From: Paraburkholderia lacunae
GTDB lineage: Bacteria; Pseudomonadota; Gammaproteobacteria; Burkholderiales; Burkholderiaceae
Direction of reading: 5' to 3'
DNA: 64,000 nt
Assembly: GCF_003353175.1 (NCBI RefSeq)
Contig: NZ_QHKS01000017.1
Location: 121,083 to 185,082 of the forward strand
Shown: positions 27,178-36,063 of the stretch, piece after piece
Layout of the letters: the number at the start of each line of letters is the position of its first letter
Numbering within the stretch: position 1 is the first letter of the stretch
Position numbers and translations under genes: made by a program
Notes under the pieces: model-generated
Told to the model about the DNA's origin: nothing
The model's input: only the letters and a program-made list of their open reading frames with translations
Databases searched by the model: none

Positions 27178-28080
27178 ATGCACTGCCTCATTCCACGTGG
27201 AGAAATGTTGGGTATGACGACAGTACCAATTGATGGAGACAAGCCCGTCTGGATTCTGCAAGGAAGTTTCGGGCGAGCAACGGTTAACTTCATTAGCCGC
27301 CCGCTTGTCGCTCACGCTCACTCCCAATACCAGTTCCTTTTCAAGCTGGGTGGAAGCAACTGCAATTTCCGCATCGGCGCAGACGATTGTGCGCTTACAG
27401 CGGAGCGGGCAATCTGTCTGAACCCCTGGGTCGAACACTCGAAGAGCTGCAGCGACGACGAACCTTCCCTGATCCTTTCCCTCGTCATTGAAGTCCCCTG
27501 GCTGCGCCAGCAATTGAAACTCGCCGAAAACGGCACCGCGAACATCTTCCCGAAGGCAGAGGTCGTCGTCACGCCGGACGTGCGGCATCACGTGGATCGT
27601 ATCGCCGCGGCGATCACCAACCACCTGGTCGCCCAGGACGACGATTGCATGCCCATTCTCGCGGATCTGGTGACCGCACTCGGTCGAGATTTTGCCGATC
27701 CTGCGTTGACAGTCGGCATCATCCCGTCGGGCAGACCGATCGATTTTCGCATCCGCAAAGCGGTGGATTTCATCAAGCACGCCTCGGTGGCGAATCCCAC
27801 TGTTGCCCAGGTCGCTGCTCAAGTCGGCTTATCCAGGTCGAGATTCTTCCAGCAATTCCGACTATGCATGGGTATTTCACCGCAGCACTATATCGATTGG
27901 GTCCGCATGTCTCATGCGATCCAGCTCCTCGGCGCTAGCGATAAACCGCTTTCCGATGTAGCCGAAGAGTTGGGGTTCGAAGAACACAGCCACTTCACCC
28001 GTTTCTTCGCACAACACATGGGCGTGCCGCCCAGTGAGTTTCGCAGGCATTCGGTGACGCTCGACAATCAGCGCGGCTGA
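27178..28080 (+). CDS. AraC-family transcriptional regulator
   Basis: Up to 300 aa. The N-terminal cupin-like sensing domain (RPLVAHAHSQYQFLFKLGG…NPWVEHS) is followed by a C-terminal AraC DNA-binding domain (PTVAQVAAQVGLSRSRFFQQFR…SDVAEELGFEEHSHFTRFF, ending GVPPSEFRR). The start is uncertain: ATG 27178 has only a weak ribosome site, while ATG 27214 lies 11 nt after GGAG. Divergent from the alpha/beta hydrolase and convergent with the FAH-family gene; either could be its target. Confidence 0.85.
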   Translation: MHCLIPRGEMLGMTTVPIDGDKPVWILQGSFGRATVNFISRPLVAHAHSQYQFLFKLGGSNCNFRIGADDCALTAERAICLNPWVEHSKSCSDDEPSLILSLVIEVPWLRQQLKLAENGTANIFPKAEVVVTPDVRHHVDRIAAAITNHLVAQDDDCMPILADLVTALGRDFADPALTVGIIPSGRPIDFRIRKAVDFIKHASVANPTVAQVAAQVGLSRSRFFQQFRLCMGISPQHYIDWVRMSHAIQLLGASDKPLSDVAEELGFEEHSHFTRFFAQHMGVPPSEFRRHSVTLDNQRG

Positions 28081-28084
28081 GCGC

Positions 28085-28115
28085 TGGTGTGGGGCCCCGA
28101 ACGATCCCCACACCA
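28085..28115. terminator. Hairpin between convergent AraC and FAH-family genes
   Basis: A perfect 10-bp inverted repeat (TGGTGTGGGG / CCCCACACCA) with an 11-nt loop, starting 5 bp after the AraC stop. Neither side has a real T-run, so it may be a weak or Rho-assisted terminator. Confidence 0.5.
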
Positions 28116-28144
28116 TCTGAAAGCCAGGATTGTTTTAACCGGAA

Positions 28145-29104
28145 TCAGGCCGCGGACTTCTGTGCTGCGTCACCACTTTCACTGATGGCCGCGTCGGCGG
28201 CTACCGGATTGCCAAGCACGCCGAGTCCATCGATCTCTACCTCGACCCAGTCTCCCGGCCGCATATGCACGAGCCCCGGTGTCGGAAAGGGACCGTATTG
28301 CCGCGAGAGATCGTGGCCCTCGACATCATCCGGCTGAGGCTTCAACGCGCCAGGCGTTCCCATAGCAATCAGGTCGCCAGGCCGCAAACGATAGCCCTGG
28401 CTCAGATAGCTGATGACTTGCGCAACGCCCAACAGCATATCGTCGAGAGGCGCGCTCTGACGAACGACACCGTTGATGCGAGTCTTGATAGTGTGCGTGG
28501 CAGGATCGCCGAATTCGTCGCGGGTCATCAACCACGGCCCATAGGACCCGGATGCTTCGAAATTCTTGCCGAGGCCGAATTGGCGATTGTGCATCTGGAA
28601 CTCGCGAACCGATCCTTCGTTGAGGCAGGTGTAACCCGCCACATGGTCCAGCGCTCGCTCCACCGGAATATAACGGCCAGGCGTGCCTATGACGACACCA
28701 AGTTCGCCCTCATAGTCGAACGCGCGTGCAACGGATTCCGCAGGTGCCAGAATCGGCTCGCCGGCGCCGACATAGGACGCAGCCGTGCGCATGAAAAGGT
28801 GGGGAAATTCCATCGACGTTTGAAGTCCCGTCTCCGCGATATGGCTCTTGAAGTTCAACGCCAGTGCCCACATCGCGTTCGGGCGGTCGAGAAAAGGCTT
28901 GAGTGTGACGTCAGCGAGCGCCCGATCGCCTTGCCGCCCTTCTGCCGCCAGCCGCAGCCGCGTTAGGCCATCCTCCTGCTCCAGGATTGAAATGAGGCTG
29001 GATGGTAGGTCCGGGGCGATGTCGGAGACAGCAACGAAATGGGCGGGGCTGGTGACAATTCCCAGTGCGATGCGGCCGCCGTCGGAGTAAGCAATAATCT
29101 TCAT
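28145..29104 (-). CDS. Fumarylacetoacetate hydrolase (FAH)-family protein
   Basis: 319 aa. The metal-binding acids are in AFDYEGELGVVIG (E132, E134), and the GYRLRPGDLIAMGTPG block is diagnostic. Family members cleave or decarboxylate acylpyruvates and 2-oxo-dienoates in aromatic catabolism, using Mg2+/Ca2+. Substrate unassigned. It is the last gene of the leftward series that starts at the porin, 153 nt after the MFS transporter, suggesting both handle an aromatic acid breakdown product. Confidence 0.88.
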   Translation of the reverse strand: MKIIAYSDGGRIALGIVTSPAHFVAVSDIAPDLPSSLISILEQEDGLTRLRLAAEGRQGDRALADVTLKPFLDRPNAMWALALNFKSHIAETGLQTSMEFPHLFMRTAASYVGAGEPILAPAESVARAFDYEGELGVVIGTPGRYIPVERALDHVAGYTCLNEGSVREFQMHNRQFGLGKNFEASGSYGPWLMTRDEFGDPATHTIKTRINGVVRQSAPLDDMLLGVAQVISYLSQGYRLRPGDLIAMGTPGALKPQPDDVEGHDLSRQYGPFPTPGLVHMRPGDWVEVEIDGLGVLGNPVAADAAISESGDAAQKSAA

Positions 29105-29257
29105 GATCGAGAATGTCTTTGCGTTGGATTAAACAGCTGGTTTTGCAGTCTGCATGTAGGCGCGCTGCCCCATGTGCATGGATAGCGCCAGCAGCGCGCT
29201 GGCGTTTGCGAGTCCAATTGACCACTTGTCAGTGAGCGCAGCATGACGTGGCGAGTC

Positions 29258-30547
29258 TCAGTTCTGCGCCACGGCGCTGTCGGAAAACTTTTGAACCGCT
29301 CTACGACCGACCAGCGATAGGACGCCGAGCGCGAGGATCGCAGCGCCGGCGGGCACCACGGAGGTGAGGACGATATCGCGCACCGGCCAACCGAGCGACA
29401 GCAAGCCCCCTCCAATCGCCGGCCCAACGAAGGAACCAACCCGCCCGATCGCATGCCCCCAGCCCACCCCGGTCGCGCGTATTTCCGGCGGATAGAAAGC
29501 GACTGCGAGCGCGGTCTGCCCCATGATGCCGTTGACCAGACCGGCACCGATTACGCCGATGAGCAGCAGCACGATGCCCGGCGTCACCGCTACCTGACTA
29601 AGGCCGGTAATGCTCAGCATCACCAGCAACAATCCCAGAACCAAAGCCGATTTCACCCTAAGCCGGCCAGCAAGCGTCATCATCGCGACAGCCCCGGTCA
29701 TCAGGATGTTGCCGCTCAGACCACCGATACTGAAGGCCGCCATGCCGACCGACGCATGGTCCGCTGAGAAGCCGAAATCCACCAGCAGCGTCGGCACCCA
29801 GAACAGCAGTGCGTAGACGTCCATGAAGATCAGGAATGAAAACAGCCACAGCAGGCACGTATAGGCGCCCAGACCGTTTTCGAACAGCGCCTTGAGCGGG
29901 TTAGACGCACGCATGGCGGCGGTATCCGCTATCACCGGGCTGCGCGCCGGGAGGATGCGGAAGAACGCGGGAACCAGCAGGAAAGGAAGGACACCGCCAG
30001 CCACGAAGATGGACTGCCAGCCAAAGTGACCCATCAGTGGGCCACCGGCCACGCCGCCCGTGACCGCGCCAACGGACATGCCGGTCGTCACGAGCAGGGA
30101 CGCCGCCACCTTATGCCTGGCGCCAATGAGGCTGGCGGCCGCCGTAATGGCGATCGGCAACGCCGCGCCCAAACCGATGGCCGCCGCGAGGCGCATGACG
30201 GACAAGCTGGCGATATCGTTCGCATACATGGTCAGCAGCGTGCTTCCGGCGAACAGCACAACGCTGGCGACACCCACGGAACGGTGTCCAAAACGTTGAG
30301 CGAGCGGACCGGAAATCATGAAACCGATCGCCGCGCCAATGTTCGTCGCCACAAAAACGGTGGTGAAGAGCGCCGGCGCCAGGTGCCATTCATGAGCGAG
30401 CCTGGGTACGACAAAGGAGATCGACGTGGTGTTGAATCCGTCCAGCACGATCACCAGGAAGCACACCAGCAGGGCCAGCACGGGCCCTGCCCAGCGTGTT
30501 TTCGCCAGGCCGCCTTCCATAGACGGTCTCGGGTCTTTCGTATTCAT
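29258..30547 (-). CDS. MFS transporter, aromatic acid:H+ symporter type
   Basis: 429 aa with about 12 hydrophobic segments. TM1 carries the charged motif LDGFNTTSISFVVPRL typical of the AAHS subfamily (PcaK/MhpT-like DGFD). The loop 2-3 MFS signature is seen in GPLAQRFGHRSVG. ATG 30547 sits behind a near-perfect Shine-Dalgarno (AAGGAGGTGATT), implying strong translation. It lies between the acetamidase-like and FAH genes, so it probably imports or exports a carboxylated compound of that pathway. Confidence 0.88.
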   Translation of the reverse strand: MNTKDPRPSMEGGLAKTRWAGPVLALLVCFLVIVLDGFNTTSISFVVPRLAHEWHLAPALFTTVFVATNIGAAIGFMISGPLAQRFGHRSVGVASVVLFAGSTLLTMYANDIASLSVMRLAAAIGLGAALPIAITAAASLIGARHKVAASLLVTTGMSVGAVTGGVAGGPLMGHFGWQSIFVAGGVLPFLLVPAFFRILPARSPVIADTAAMRASNPLKALFENGLGAYTCLLWLFSFLIFMDVYALLFWVPTLLVDFGFSADHASVGMAAFSIGGLSGNILMTGAVAMMTLAGRLRVKSALVLGLLLVMLSITGLSQVAVTPGIVLLLIGVIGAGLVNGIMGQTALAVAFYPPEIRATGVGWGHAIGRVGSFVGPAIGGGLLSLGWPVRDIVLTSVVPAGAAILALGVLSLVGRRAVQKFSDSAVAQN

Positions 30548-30648
30548 CGAATCACCTCCTTGCAATACATGCACGGGCACGCGACCCGGCTGAAATGCTG
30601 TAGCCAGGCATGAGCAAACGCCTGTTGAACGGACGCACCACCAAGGAC

Positions 30649-31851
30649 TCAGGCCCGTATGGACGTTGCGATGCGCTCTTGCAGCGCAGGGGAAAAAATG
30701 CGCTTGGGAAGCATGCAATGAATACCCTTGGGCGGAATGGTCGAGTAGACCGTCCCGGTCTGATTGGCGTATTGCGTCACACGGAAGCTGCCTGCCACGC
30801 TATAGATTCCGTAACAATCTTCCGGTGCAATGCCGGAGGCGGCGGACAGCCAGCTGATCATCTGACGCAGGCAGGCAACCAGTGAATTCTCGAGAGAGTC
30901 GGAAAACCCGAAGCCGATCCAGTGGTCAGGCGTCTCCGCCATCGGCACATTCAGTGCAGCGCCCTTGTGCAGGATGTACTGGATACGCATCTCTTCGAAG
31001 GCCGTCTCAATCGAGGTCTGATCGACGTTGCCTTCACCCGACGCCCCCATGGAGCCGCCCGTCCACACCCGTGCACCACTGACCTGTACAGGCAGGAAGA
31101 TCGACGTGTCCACACCCAGCACGGCACAGTCGAGATTGCCGCCATAATTGCCGGCCAGATTCGCGCTGATGGGTTTGTCGCCGGCCGGCTGCGCGGCGAT
31201 GTACGCCTGGAATGGCTTCAGCGGAATATTGACGCCTGGCACATACGCGGCGGCGGTCCTGTCTTTGTCGAATTTCAGATATCGCAGGTAAGGCTTGAAA
31301 TCGTGCGGCAATGCGCCGACGCCCGGAGGCGCGGAGTTCCAGCCCCAGTCGATCGGCCGCATCTTCAACATCCGGCATTCGACCAGATCGCCCGCTTCGG
31401 CACCGATGATCGAAACGGGCCCGATCAGCGAAAAGGGACCGTTGGGGTACTTCTTGCGGATCGGCTCGCGCTCCTTGAAGGTCAGCCCATACTTTGCCTC
31501 ATTGCCCCAATTGGTCCACGTGCCGTCATACCAGACGGTATCGCCCGACTTGATCATGACTGCCGTCGGCGCGCTCGGATCGATCTGCCCGACCTTGACC
31601 GTGTCCAGCGACGGCACCAGTCTGATGGTCTGACCTTCGCGCGAGGCTACCGCAACAGCCGCCCCTCGCAACGTACCGCTCTGCGCGCGAGCTGCGCCGG
31701 ACAAACCTAAAGCACCCGCGGCAAACGCACCGAATCCAAGCTTCAGGATCGAGCGGCGGCAAGCGTCGGTAGCGTCACATGTCGAGGCATGCCTGTCGGC
31801 CGCGGCGCTTGTTACGCCCACTGCATCACGTTGTTCTGTTTCGCGTTTCAT
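30649..31851 (-). CDS. Tat-exported acetamidase/formamidase-family protein
   Basis: 400 aa with a twin-arginine signal (CRRSILKLGFGAFAAGALGLSGAARA, residues about 31-56) preceded by a 30-residue N-region. The mature part matches FmdA/AmdA amidases (DTVKVGQIDPSAPTAVMIKSGDTVWYDGTW; the GGNLDCAVLGVDTSIFLPVQV block; SMGASGEGNVDQTSIE). These enzymes usually hydrolyse formamide or acetamide in the cytoplasm, so a periplasmic member is unusual and the substrate may be different. It is 39 nt downstream of the HbpS-like gene. Confidence 0.85.
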   Translation of the reverse strand: MKRETEQRDAVGVTSAAADRHASTCDATDACRRSILKLGFGAFAAGALGLSGAARAQSGTLRGAAVAVASREGQTIRLVPSLDTVKVGQIDPSAPTAVMIKSGDTVWYDGTWTNWGNEAKYGLTFKEREPIRKKYPNGPFSLIGPVSIIGAEAGDLVECRMLKMRPIDWGWNSAPPGVGALPHDFKPYLRYLKFDKDRTAAAYVPGVNIPLKPFQAYIAAQPAGDKPISANLAGNYGGNLDCAVLGVDTSIFLPVQVSGARVWTGGSMGASGEGNVDQTSIETAFEEMRIQYILHKGAALNVPMAETPDHWIGFGFSDSLENSLVACLRQMISWLSAASGIAPEDCYGIYSVAGSFRVTQYANQTGTVYSTIPPKGIHCMLPKRIFSPALQERIATSIRA

Positions 31852-31890
31852 GAAAATTTTCCCAATATCGTTTCAATAGGACACGACGTG

Positions 31891-32454
31891 TCATCGCACA
31901 GTCGTTGCACCGATTGCTTCAATTGCACCCTTGACGACCTGATCATCGATCTCCGAGGGGGCACCACTCGCGCCAACGGCACCTAACAGATGCCCATCGA
32001 CAAAGACAGGAAACACACCCCTTGCCGGCAGAAACGGGGCGAAATACCCCGCACCCGAGACATTGCTGTACTCCGAAGGATCGTCCTTGAAGCGCTGCTC
32101 CAGCGTCGAACCGGACTGACCGCCGAGCGCAACGGAAGCGAAGGCTTTGCCGCGCGCGAAATCAACGCTGACAAAGGGCGCGCCGTCCATGCGTAAGGCC
32201 ATGATGAGGTGACCTCCCGGGTCGAGCACGGCGAAACTCATCGCGAGATGGCGCTTCTGCGCGGTTGCCGTTGCGATTTCAACGAGCTTCATTGCCTGCT
32301 TCATGCTCAGCGAATAGCTTGCAAGTGGGGGCGCTGTCTGCTGCGCTTGGGTCGCGTCGGCTACGCAAACGTTGCTCAGGAAAACGAGGCACGCCGACCC
32401 AAGTAATGTGGCCAATACGGCCTCGTTTGACCGAGCGGAACGACAGAGTCTCAA
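31891..32454 (-). CDS. Exported HbpS/GlcG-like heme-binding domain protein
   Basis: 187 aa with an N-terminal signal (VLATLLGSACLVFLSNVCVA) and a GlcG/HbpS domain (MKLVEIATATAQKRHLAMSFAVLDPGGHLIMALRMDGA; the closing GAVGASGAPSEIDDQVVKGAIEA is diagnostic). Streptomyces HbpS binds heme, but most family members near catabolic genes have no known role. TTG start after GAGGAG. Directly upstream of the exported amidase, so the two may act together in the periplasm. Confidence 0.83.
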   Translation of the reverse strand: MRLCRSARSNEAVLATLLGSACLVFLSNVCVADATQAQQTAPPLASYSLSMKQAMKLVEIATATAQKRHLAMSFAVLDPGGHLIMALRMDGAPFVSVDFARGKAFASVALGGQSGSTLEQRFKDDPSEYSNVSGAGYFAPFLPARGVFPVFVDGHLLGAVGASGAPSEIDDQVVKGAIEAIGATTVR

Positions 32455-32629
32455 GCTAGTCTCCTCTTCATGACACCTCGAGCAGCGCTCGATAGATGAA
32501 GCTTATGCTGGGGAGCGCGCGTCGCCATAACCAGAAAGATCGCGCGCTTACCAACACGTCCGATAATTTTTTGATCGGGCTCATCGCTGAGGACGTAGCC
32601 CCCAGCGCCATCTTTAAAAGTTGAGCGTG

Positions 32630-32959
32630 TTATTGACCCGATGTGGACGCTGGCGTAGCGGGTTTCGATGCAGCAGCCTTGCGCTCCGCGTCCATGAGAT
32701 TCTGCGGATAGTTATCCTGATTGCCTGACTCTCGATAGCCGTTCTTCTCGAGCGCCTTCAACTCGGCGTTCTTCTTTTCCTGCCGGACCTTGCGCGCAGC
32801 CTTCCGTTGAGCCTTGGCGACCTGCTTTGGCGTTGATGCGCCCATGGATGAGGACGCCTGCTCCTCACTGGCCGGTTGAGCCGTCGCCACAGGCGCCTCG
32901 ATAAGCACCAAACCAAGCGATACGACGAGTGCAGCTGAAACTGCACGAAACTGGACCAT
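32630..32959 (-). CDS. Small exported protein, DUF4148-like
   Basis: 109 aa: Sec signal (AVSAALVVSLGLVLIEAPVATA), then a highly charged Lys/Ala/Glu stretch (KAQRKAARKVRQEKKNAELKALEKNGY) and the ending DNYPQNLMDAERKA, which recalls the DUF4148 proteins abundant in Burkholderia. Function unknown. It lies between the HbpS-like and beta-propeller genes with ~150-175 nt gaps. Confidence 0.65.
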   Translation of the reverse strand: MVQFRAVSAALVVSLGLVLIEAPVATAQPASEEQASSSMGASTPKQVAKAQRKAARKVRQEKKNAELKALEKNGYRESGNQDNYPQNLMDAERKAAASKPATPASTSGQ

Positions 32960-33112
32960 GATTGAGTCTCTTTGAAAGTTGGATTACTGGGGGCAGAGGG
33001 ATCGTGATGCAAGGTGCCCCCCAGGACCGCTCGACGAAGTCCTGGGGAAACGGCAACGGCCCGACTGCGAGTCACATCCGCCAAACGACTGCCGGGTCGC
33101 TTACTGGGTCAG

Positions 33113-34243
33113 TTACTCGGTCGCGAATACCGCCACGCCCGCACCCGCAAACTGCTCCGAGTGGCCAGGTCCGTGCGGCACGAAGACACGATGGGACTCG
33201 CCGTCCACCGCCACCGAGTGCGCGCCCGTCGTGGTCGGAACAATCGCGACGATGCTGCGCGTAGCGGCGTCGACAATACCGAGCGCTGGGTCGAACTTCG
33301 CCGTCTTGCTGCCAACCTGCGAGACGTTATCGGCCGAACGGTGGCCGGCGGCCAGGAAGTAGCGGTTCGATACCGGGTCGTACACGACTTCGTCCGCGCC
33401 GCCGAACGGCAACTCGGCGACGGTTTTGCCGTTCGTACGGTCGATGATCACCGTGGTCTGCTTGCCGCCCTCGTCCGGATCACATCCGATCAGTGCATCG
33501 TTGCCCGGGCCCATTGCGAGACCGGTCGGGCCCTCACAACCCTTCAGCACGAATACGTTGGCAACAGCAGGCTTCCCTTCGAGAACCGACGCGACCGGAA
33601 TCACATCGACCTCGCCTTTCGGATTGGCTTTCGTACCATCGTTGTTCAATACGAAGTTCTTGCCCTTCGGGTCGTACGCGCACGCTTCAAGACCGGTCGA
33701 GTCCTTCAACGAGAGTTTCCCGATCACATTCTGCGTCTCGGTATTGATAAAGGTGGCAAACGGCGGCTGCTCCGCGCCGCTCGAGAACATCACGACATGA
33801 TGCTCAGGGTCCAGACAGCTCTCGTCGGCGCGAATGCCGGACGTGCTGACGGTAATGGTCTTAACCAGCTTTTTGGTTGCAACGTCGATCACCTTGACCG
33901 CGTTGACGTCCCCCACGTACACCAGCGACGTGCCCGGCACCGGGGTGACCCCCGACGGTCCCGATTTGTCATGGCTGGGTCCAATGCCGGCGAAGTTCGC
34001 CGGAATCTGGTCGAGCAGCGTGGCCGTTTTCGCGTCGAACACGTCGAGCGTTGCATTCGCTCCGTCCGCAAGATAGTACTTGCCGTCCGCCGATGCGCTG
34101 ATATCGAAGCCAAACGGCTTGGCGCTCGTCACCGGAATATTCGCAAGCCATTTGGGCACGGCCTCAGCCGCGCCGCTCGCCCACGTATAAGCGCTGGCCG
34201 CCAAAGTACCCGCTAAAGCCAGTCCAAGGTATGTACGTTTCAT
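33113..34243 (-). CDS. Exported YncE-like beta-propeller protein
   Basis: 376 aa: signal peptide (LGLALAGTLAASAYTWASGAAEA), then repeated ~45-residue blades (FGFDISASADGKYYLADG…; GVTPVPGTSLVYVGDVNAVKVIDV; GGADEVVYDPVSNRYFLAAG; HSVAVDGESHRVFVP) as in YncE/surface-layer NHL-type propellers. Probably a soluble periplasmic binding or scaffold protein. A strong GGAGGAG site precedes the ATG. It is 108 nt downstream of the porin, so likely co-regulated with it. Confidence 0.85.
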   Translation of the reverse strand: MKRTYLGLALAGTLAASAYTWASGAAEAVPKWLANIPVTSAKPFGFDISASADGKYYLADGANATLDVFDAKTATLLDQIPANFAGIGPSHDKSGPSGVTPVPGTSLVYVGDVNAVKVIDVATKKLVKTITVSTSGIRADESCLDPEHHVVMFSSGAEQPPFATFINTETQNVIGKLSLKDSTGLEACAYDPKGKNFVLNNDGTKANPKGEVDVIPVASVLEGKPAVANVFVLKGCEGPTGLAMGPGNDALIGCDPDEGGKQTTVIIDRTNGKTVAELPFGGADEVVYDPVSNRYFLAAGHRSADNVSQVGSKTAKFDPALGIVDAATRSIVAIVPTTTGAHSVAVDGESHRVFVPHGPGHSEQFAGAGVAVFATE

Positions 34244-34351
34244 GTGTTGACTCCTCCAATCGGTCGTTAAAATTTCCAGCGGCAGCTGGGACGGGGATCA
34301 GGTCCCCAATTCGGTTATCGCAACGCAGACCAACCTGCGATATAGGGGCGC

Positions 34352-35470
34352 TTAGAAAGCGTGATACATGCCGATTCGCACGTCGGCCTGCTGACCTGCG
34401 AGCGAGGGTGCGAAACTTCCGCCGATGACGGCGTCCACACCGGATGACGCCTTCAGGTAATCCGAGGAGATATAAACCTGGGTACGTTTGGACAGCGAAT
34501 AAAGCGCCGCCGCGGTCACCTGGTTCCACGTGTGGCCTTCGAAGCCGGTATGCTGATAACCCAGAACCAGTTGCGTGGCAGGCGTGACCTGGTACGTCGC
34601 CCCGGTTTCATAGACATGCATAACCGAGGTCTGCGCCTGGTACTTCAGGACGGTGTCGCTGAAGTCGCCATAGAGGGTGAAGTCTCCAATCGCGTACGAT
34701 GCGCCGATCCCGAACGTTCCCAGCGAGCTGATCTGGAACTCGGGCATCAGATCGGTCGCGGTATTACCCGACACGGTGGCGACAGGCACATTGAAGAACG
34801 TGTGGACACCGATTTGCGCATAAGGGTCCAGCGTCGGCTTGGCCTGGTACGTGTACGCTGCCCCCACTGTCAGAGGCCCATTGGCGTATTGCAAACCGGC
34901 GCTCCAACCGCTTCCGTCATGAAAGTTTCCCGGCGTATTGCTAAAGCCGTACATCGCGCCGAACGTGAAGCCGCCCCATACGGGACTCGTGTACTTGATG
35001 GAGTTCTTTATGCGGTCATTGTTGGTGTGGTCAAAGTCACCCTGGTGGATCGCGTAGCCGCTGCCGGAAGCGCCCACGTTGAACTGGCCAAAGAAGTCCG
35101 CGCTGAAATCGAACTGATTGCCCATTGTCAGCGTGCCGTAGTCGGTCTGCAGACCCACCCATGCTTGCTGACCAAATAAGGTGTTCGGCTGATTGAGCTG
35201 ACCGTTGTTCAGGTTAAACAGCGTCGACAACTTGAACACGGTCTTGATGCCGCCACCCATATCCTCGGTGCCGGTCAGTATCCATAGATTCGGAAACAGC
35301 ACACCGCTATCGGCTTTGTAATTGTGGTGACCGCCGTCGTTGTCGACGAACGTGATACCGTCGTCCAATTTGCCCGCCATCGTGATGCTGCTCTGCGCAA
35401 AGCTCGCACAGCTCAGACCAGCGCCGCACAACCCCACACCAATGACCGCAGCAATTAGCCTTCTTTTCAT
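34352..35470 (-). CDS. Gram-negative (OmpC/Opc-type) porin
   Basis: 372 aa outer-membrane beta-barrel. It has a signal peptide ending SCASFAQS, then SSITMAGKLDDGITFVDN and the FGQQAWVGLQTDYGTLTMGNQFD strand common to Burkholderia/Neisseria porins, and a C-terminal aromatic residue (…GMYHAF). ATG 35470 follows GAGGAAG. Upstream are two copies of the putative LacI operator, so it is predicted to be the outer-membrane door for the inducing substrate. Confidence 0.92.
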   Translation of the reverse strand: MKRRLIAAVIGVGLCGAGLSCASFAQSSITMAGKLDDGITFVDNDGGHHNYKADSGVLFPNLWILTGTEDMGGGIKTVFKLSTLFNLNNGQLNQPNTLFGQQAWVGLQTDYGTLTMGNQFDFSADFFGQFNVGASGSGYAIHQGDFDHTNNDRIKNSIKYTSPVWGGFTFGAMYGFSNTPGNFHDGSGWSAGLQYANGPLTVGAAYTYQAKPTLDPYAQIGVHTFFNVPVATVSGNTATDLMPEFQISSLGTFGIGASYAIGDFTLYGDFSDTVLKYQAQTSVMHVYETGATYQVTPATQLVLGYQHTGFEGHTWNQVTAAALYSLSKRTQVYISSDYLKASSGVDAVIGGSFAPSLAGQQADVRIGMYHAF

Positions 35471-35696
35471 GTCTTCCTCGCTCGCTCTAACTAATGGATT
35501 CACCGCCAGCCGTTTCCGGCTTCACAGCTCGAATTTATATATTCGTTGTACGAATCGTTCAGGCAGGAAAGGCAGGCTAAAAGAGACACAAGACGCACCT
35601 GCAAGACAGCCAGATTTCCTTCTTCGTCGCCTTAGCCGGCTTTCCGACCCACCATCACGCCAAATCCTTCCTCTAGCTCCTCTCATGCAAACGTTA

Positions 35697-35710
35697 TGCA
35701 ATCGATTGCA
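35697..35710. promoter_or_regulatory. Putative LacI-family operator A (porin promoter)
   Basis: Perfect 14-bp palindrome TGCAATCGATTGCA, 227 bp upstream of the porin start. A second partly overlapping copy (TGCAAACGTTATGCA, 35686-35700) shares its left TGCA. It has the central CG and inverted half sites typical of LacI-family operators, and matches sites near 40.8 and 47.4 kb. Confidence 0.75.
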
Positions 35711-35795
35711 TTCCGGTGCGCAATTTTTGGCCATCAAAAATTTGTTTGACTCACTTTTTCCCTACGTACGTCGATGAATCGGATGAGATTTATTA

Positions 35796-35809
35796 AACAA
35801 TCGATTGCT
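35796..35809. promoter_or_regulatory. Putative LacI-family operator B (weaker copy)
   Basis: AACAATCGATTGCT keeps the 10-bp core palindrome CAATCGATTG of operator A and lies 99 bp from it, a distance that could permit cooperative looping. Confidence 0.55.
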
Positions 35810-36063
35810 TAATGATCCACACTGATACCGGTAGTTTCTCGACCGATCTGGTTACCGATTGTGTTTGTGTCGACCGGACCGTTATCCAGATAATACGGAA
35901 CATACGGTTAAAGTCCTTGACCTCGCAGTCTCGCCGCTTGTCAAAGCGTCCTTTTTCGTGACTAGCGGTAACTGGAAATAGCGACAACGGTGGCAAAGGA
36001 CAGGCAAGACGAGCAACACAATAAGCGATAAACAACCCTGAGGTCATTTATCGCCCGGCAGAG

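Larger units (their letters stand above)
35471..36063. other. Porin upstream region
   Basis: A 593-bp region between the porin and the end of the ABC transporter operon. It holds the two operator-like palindromes listed separately. The 84-codon leftward frame at 35793-36047 has no recognisable features and I do not call it a gene. TTGCGC and a CATA/TAAC-like -10 flank the 35697 palindrome on the minus strand, but the promoter is uncertain. Confidence 0.55.

Noticed and set aside
35793..36047. 84-codon leftward frame upstream of the porin
   Set aside because: Its 3' end is operator-like DNA and the peptide has no recognisable features.
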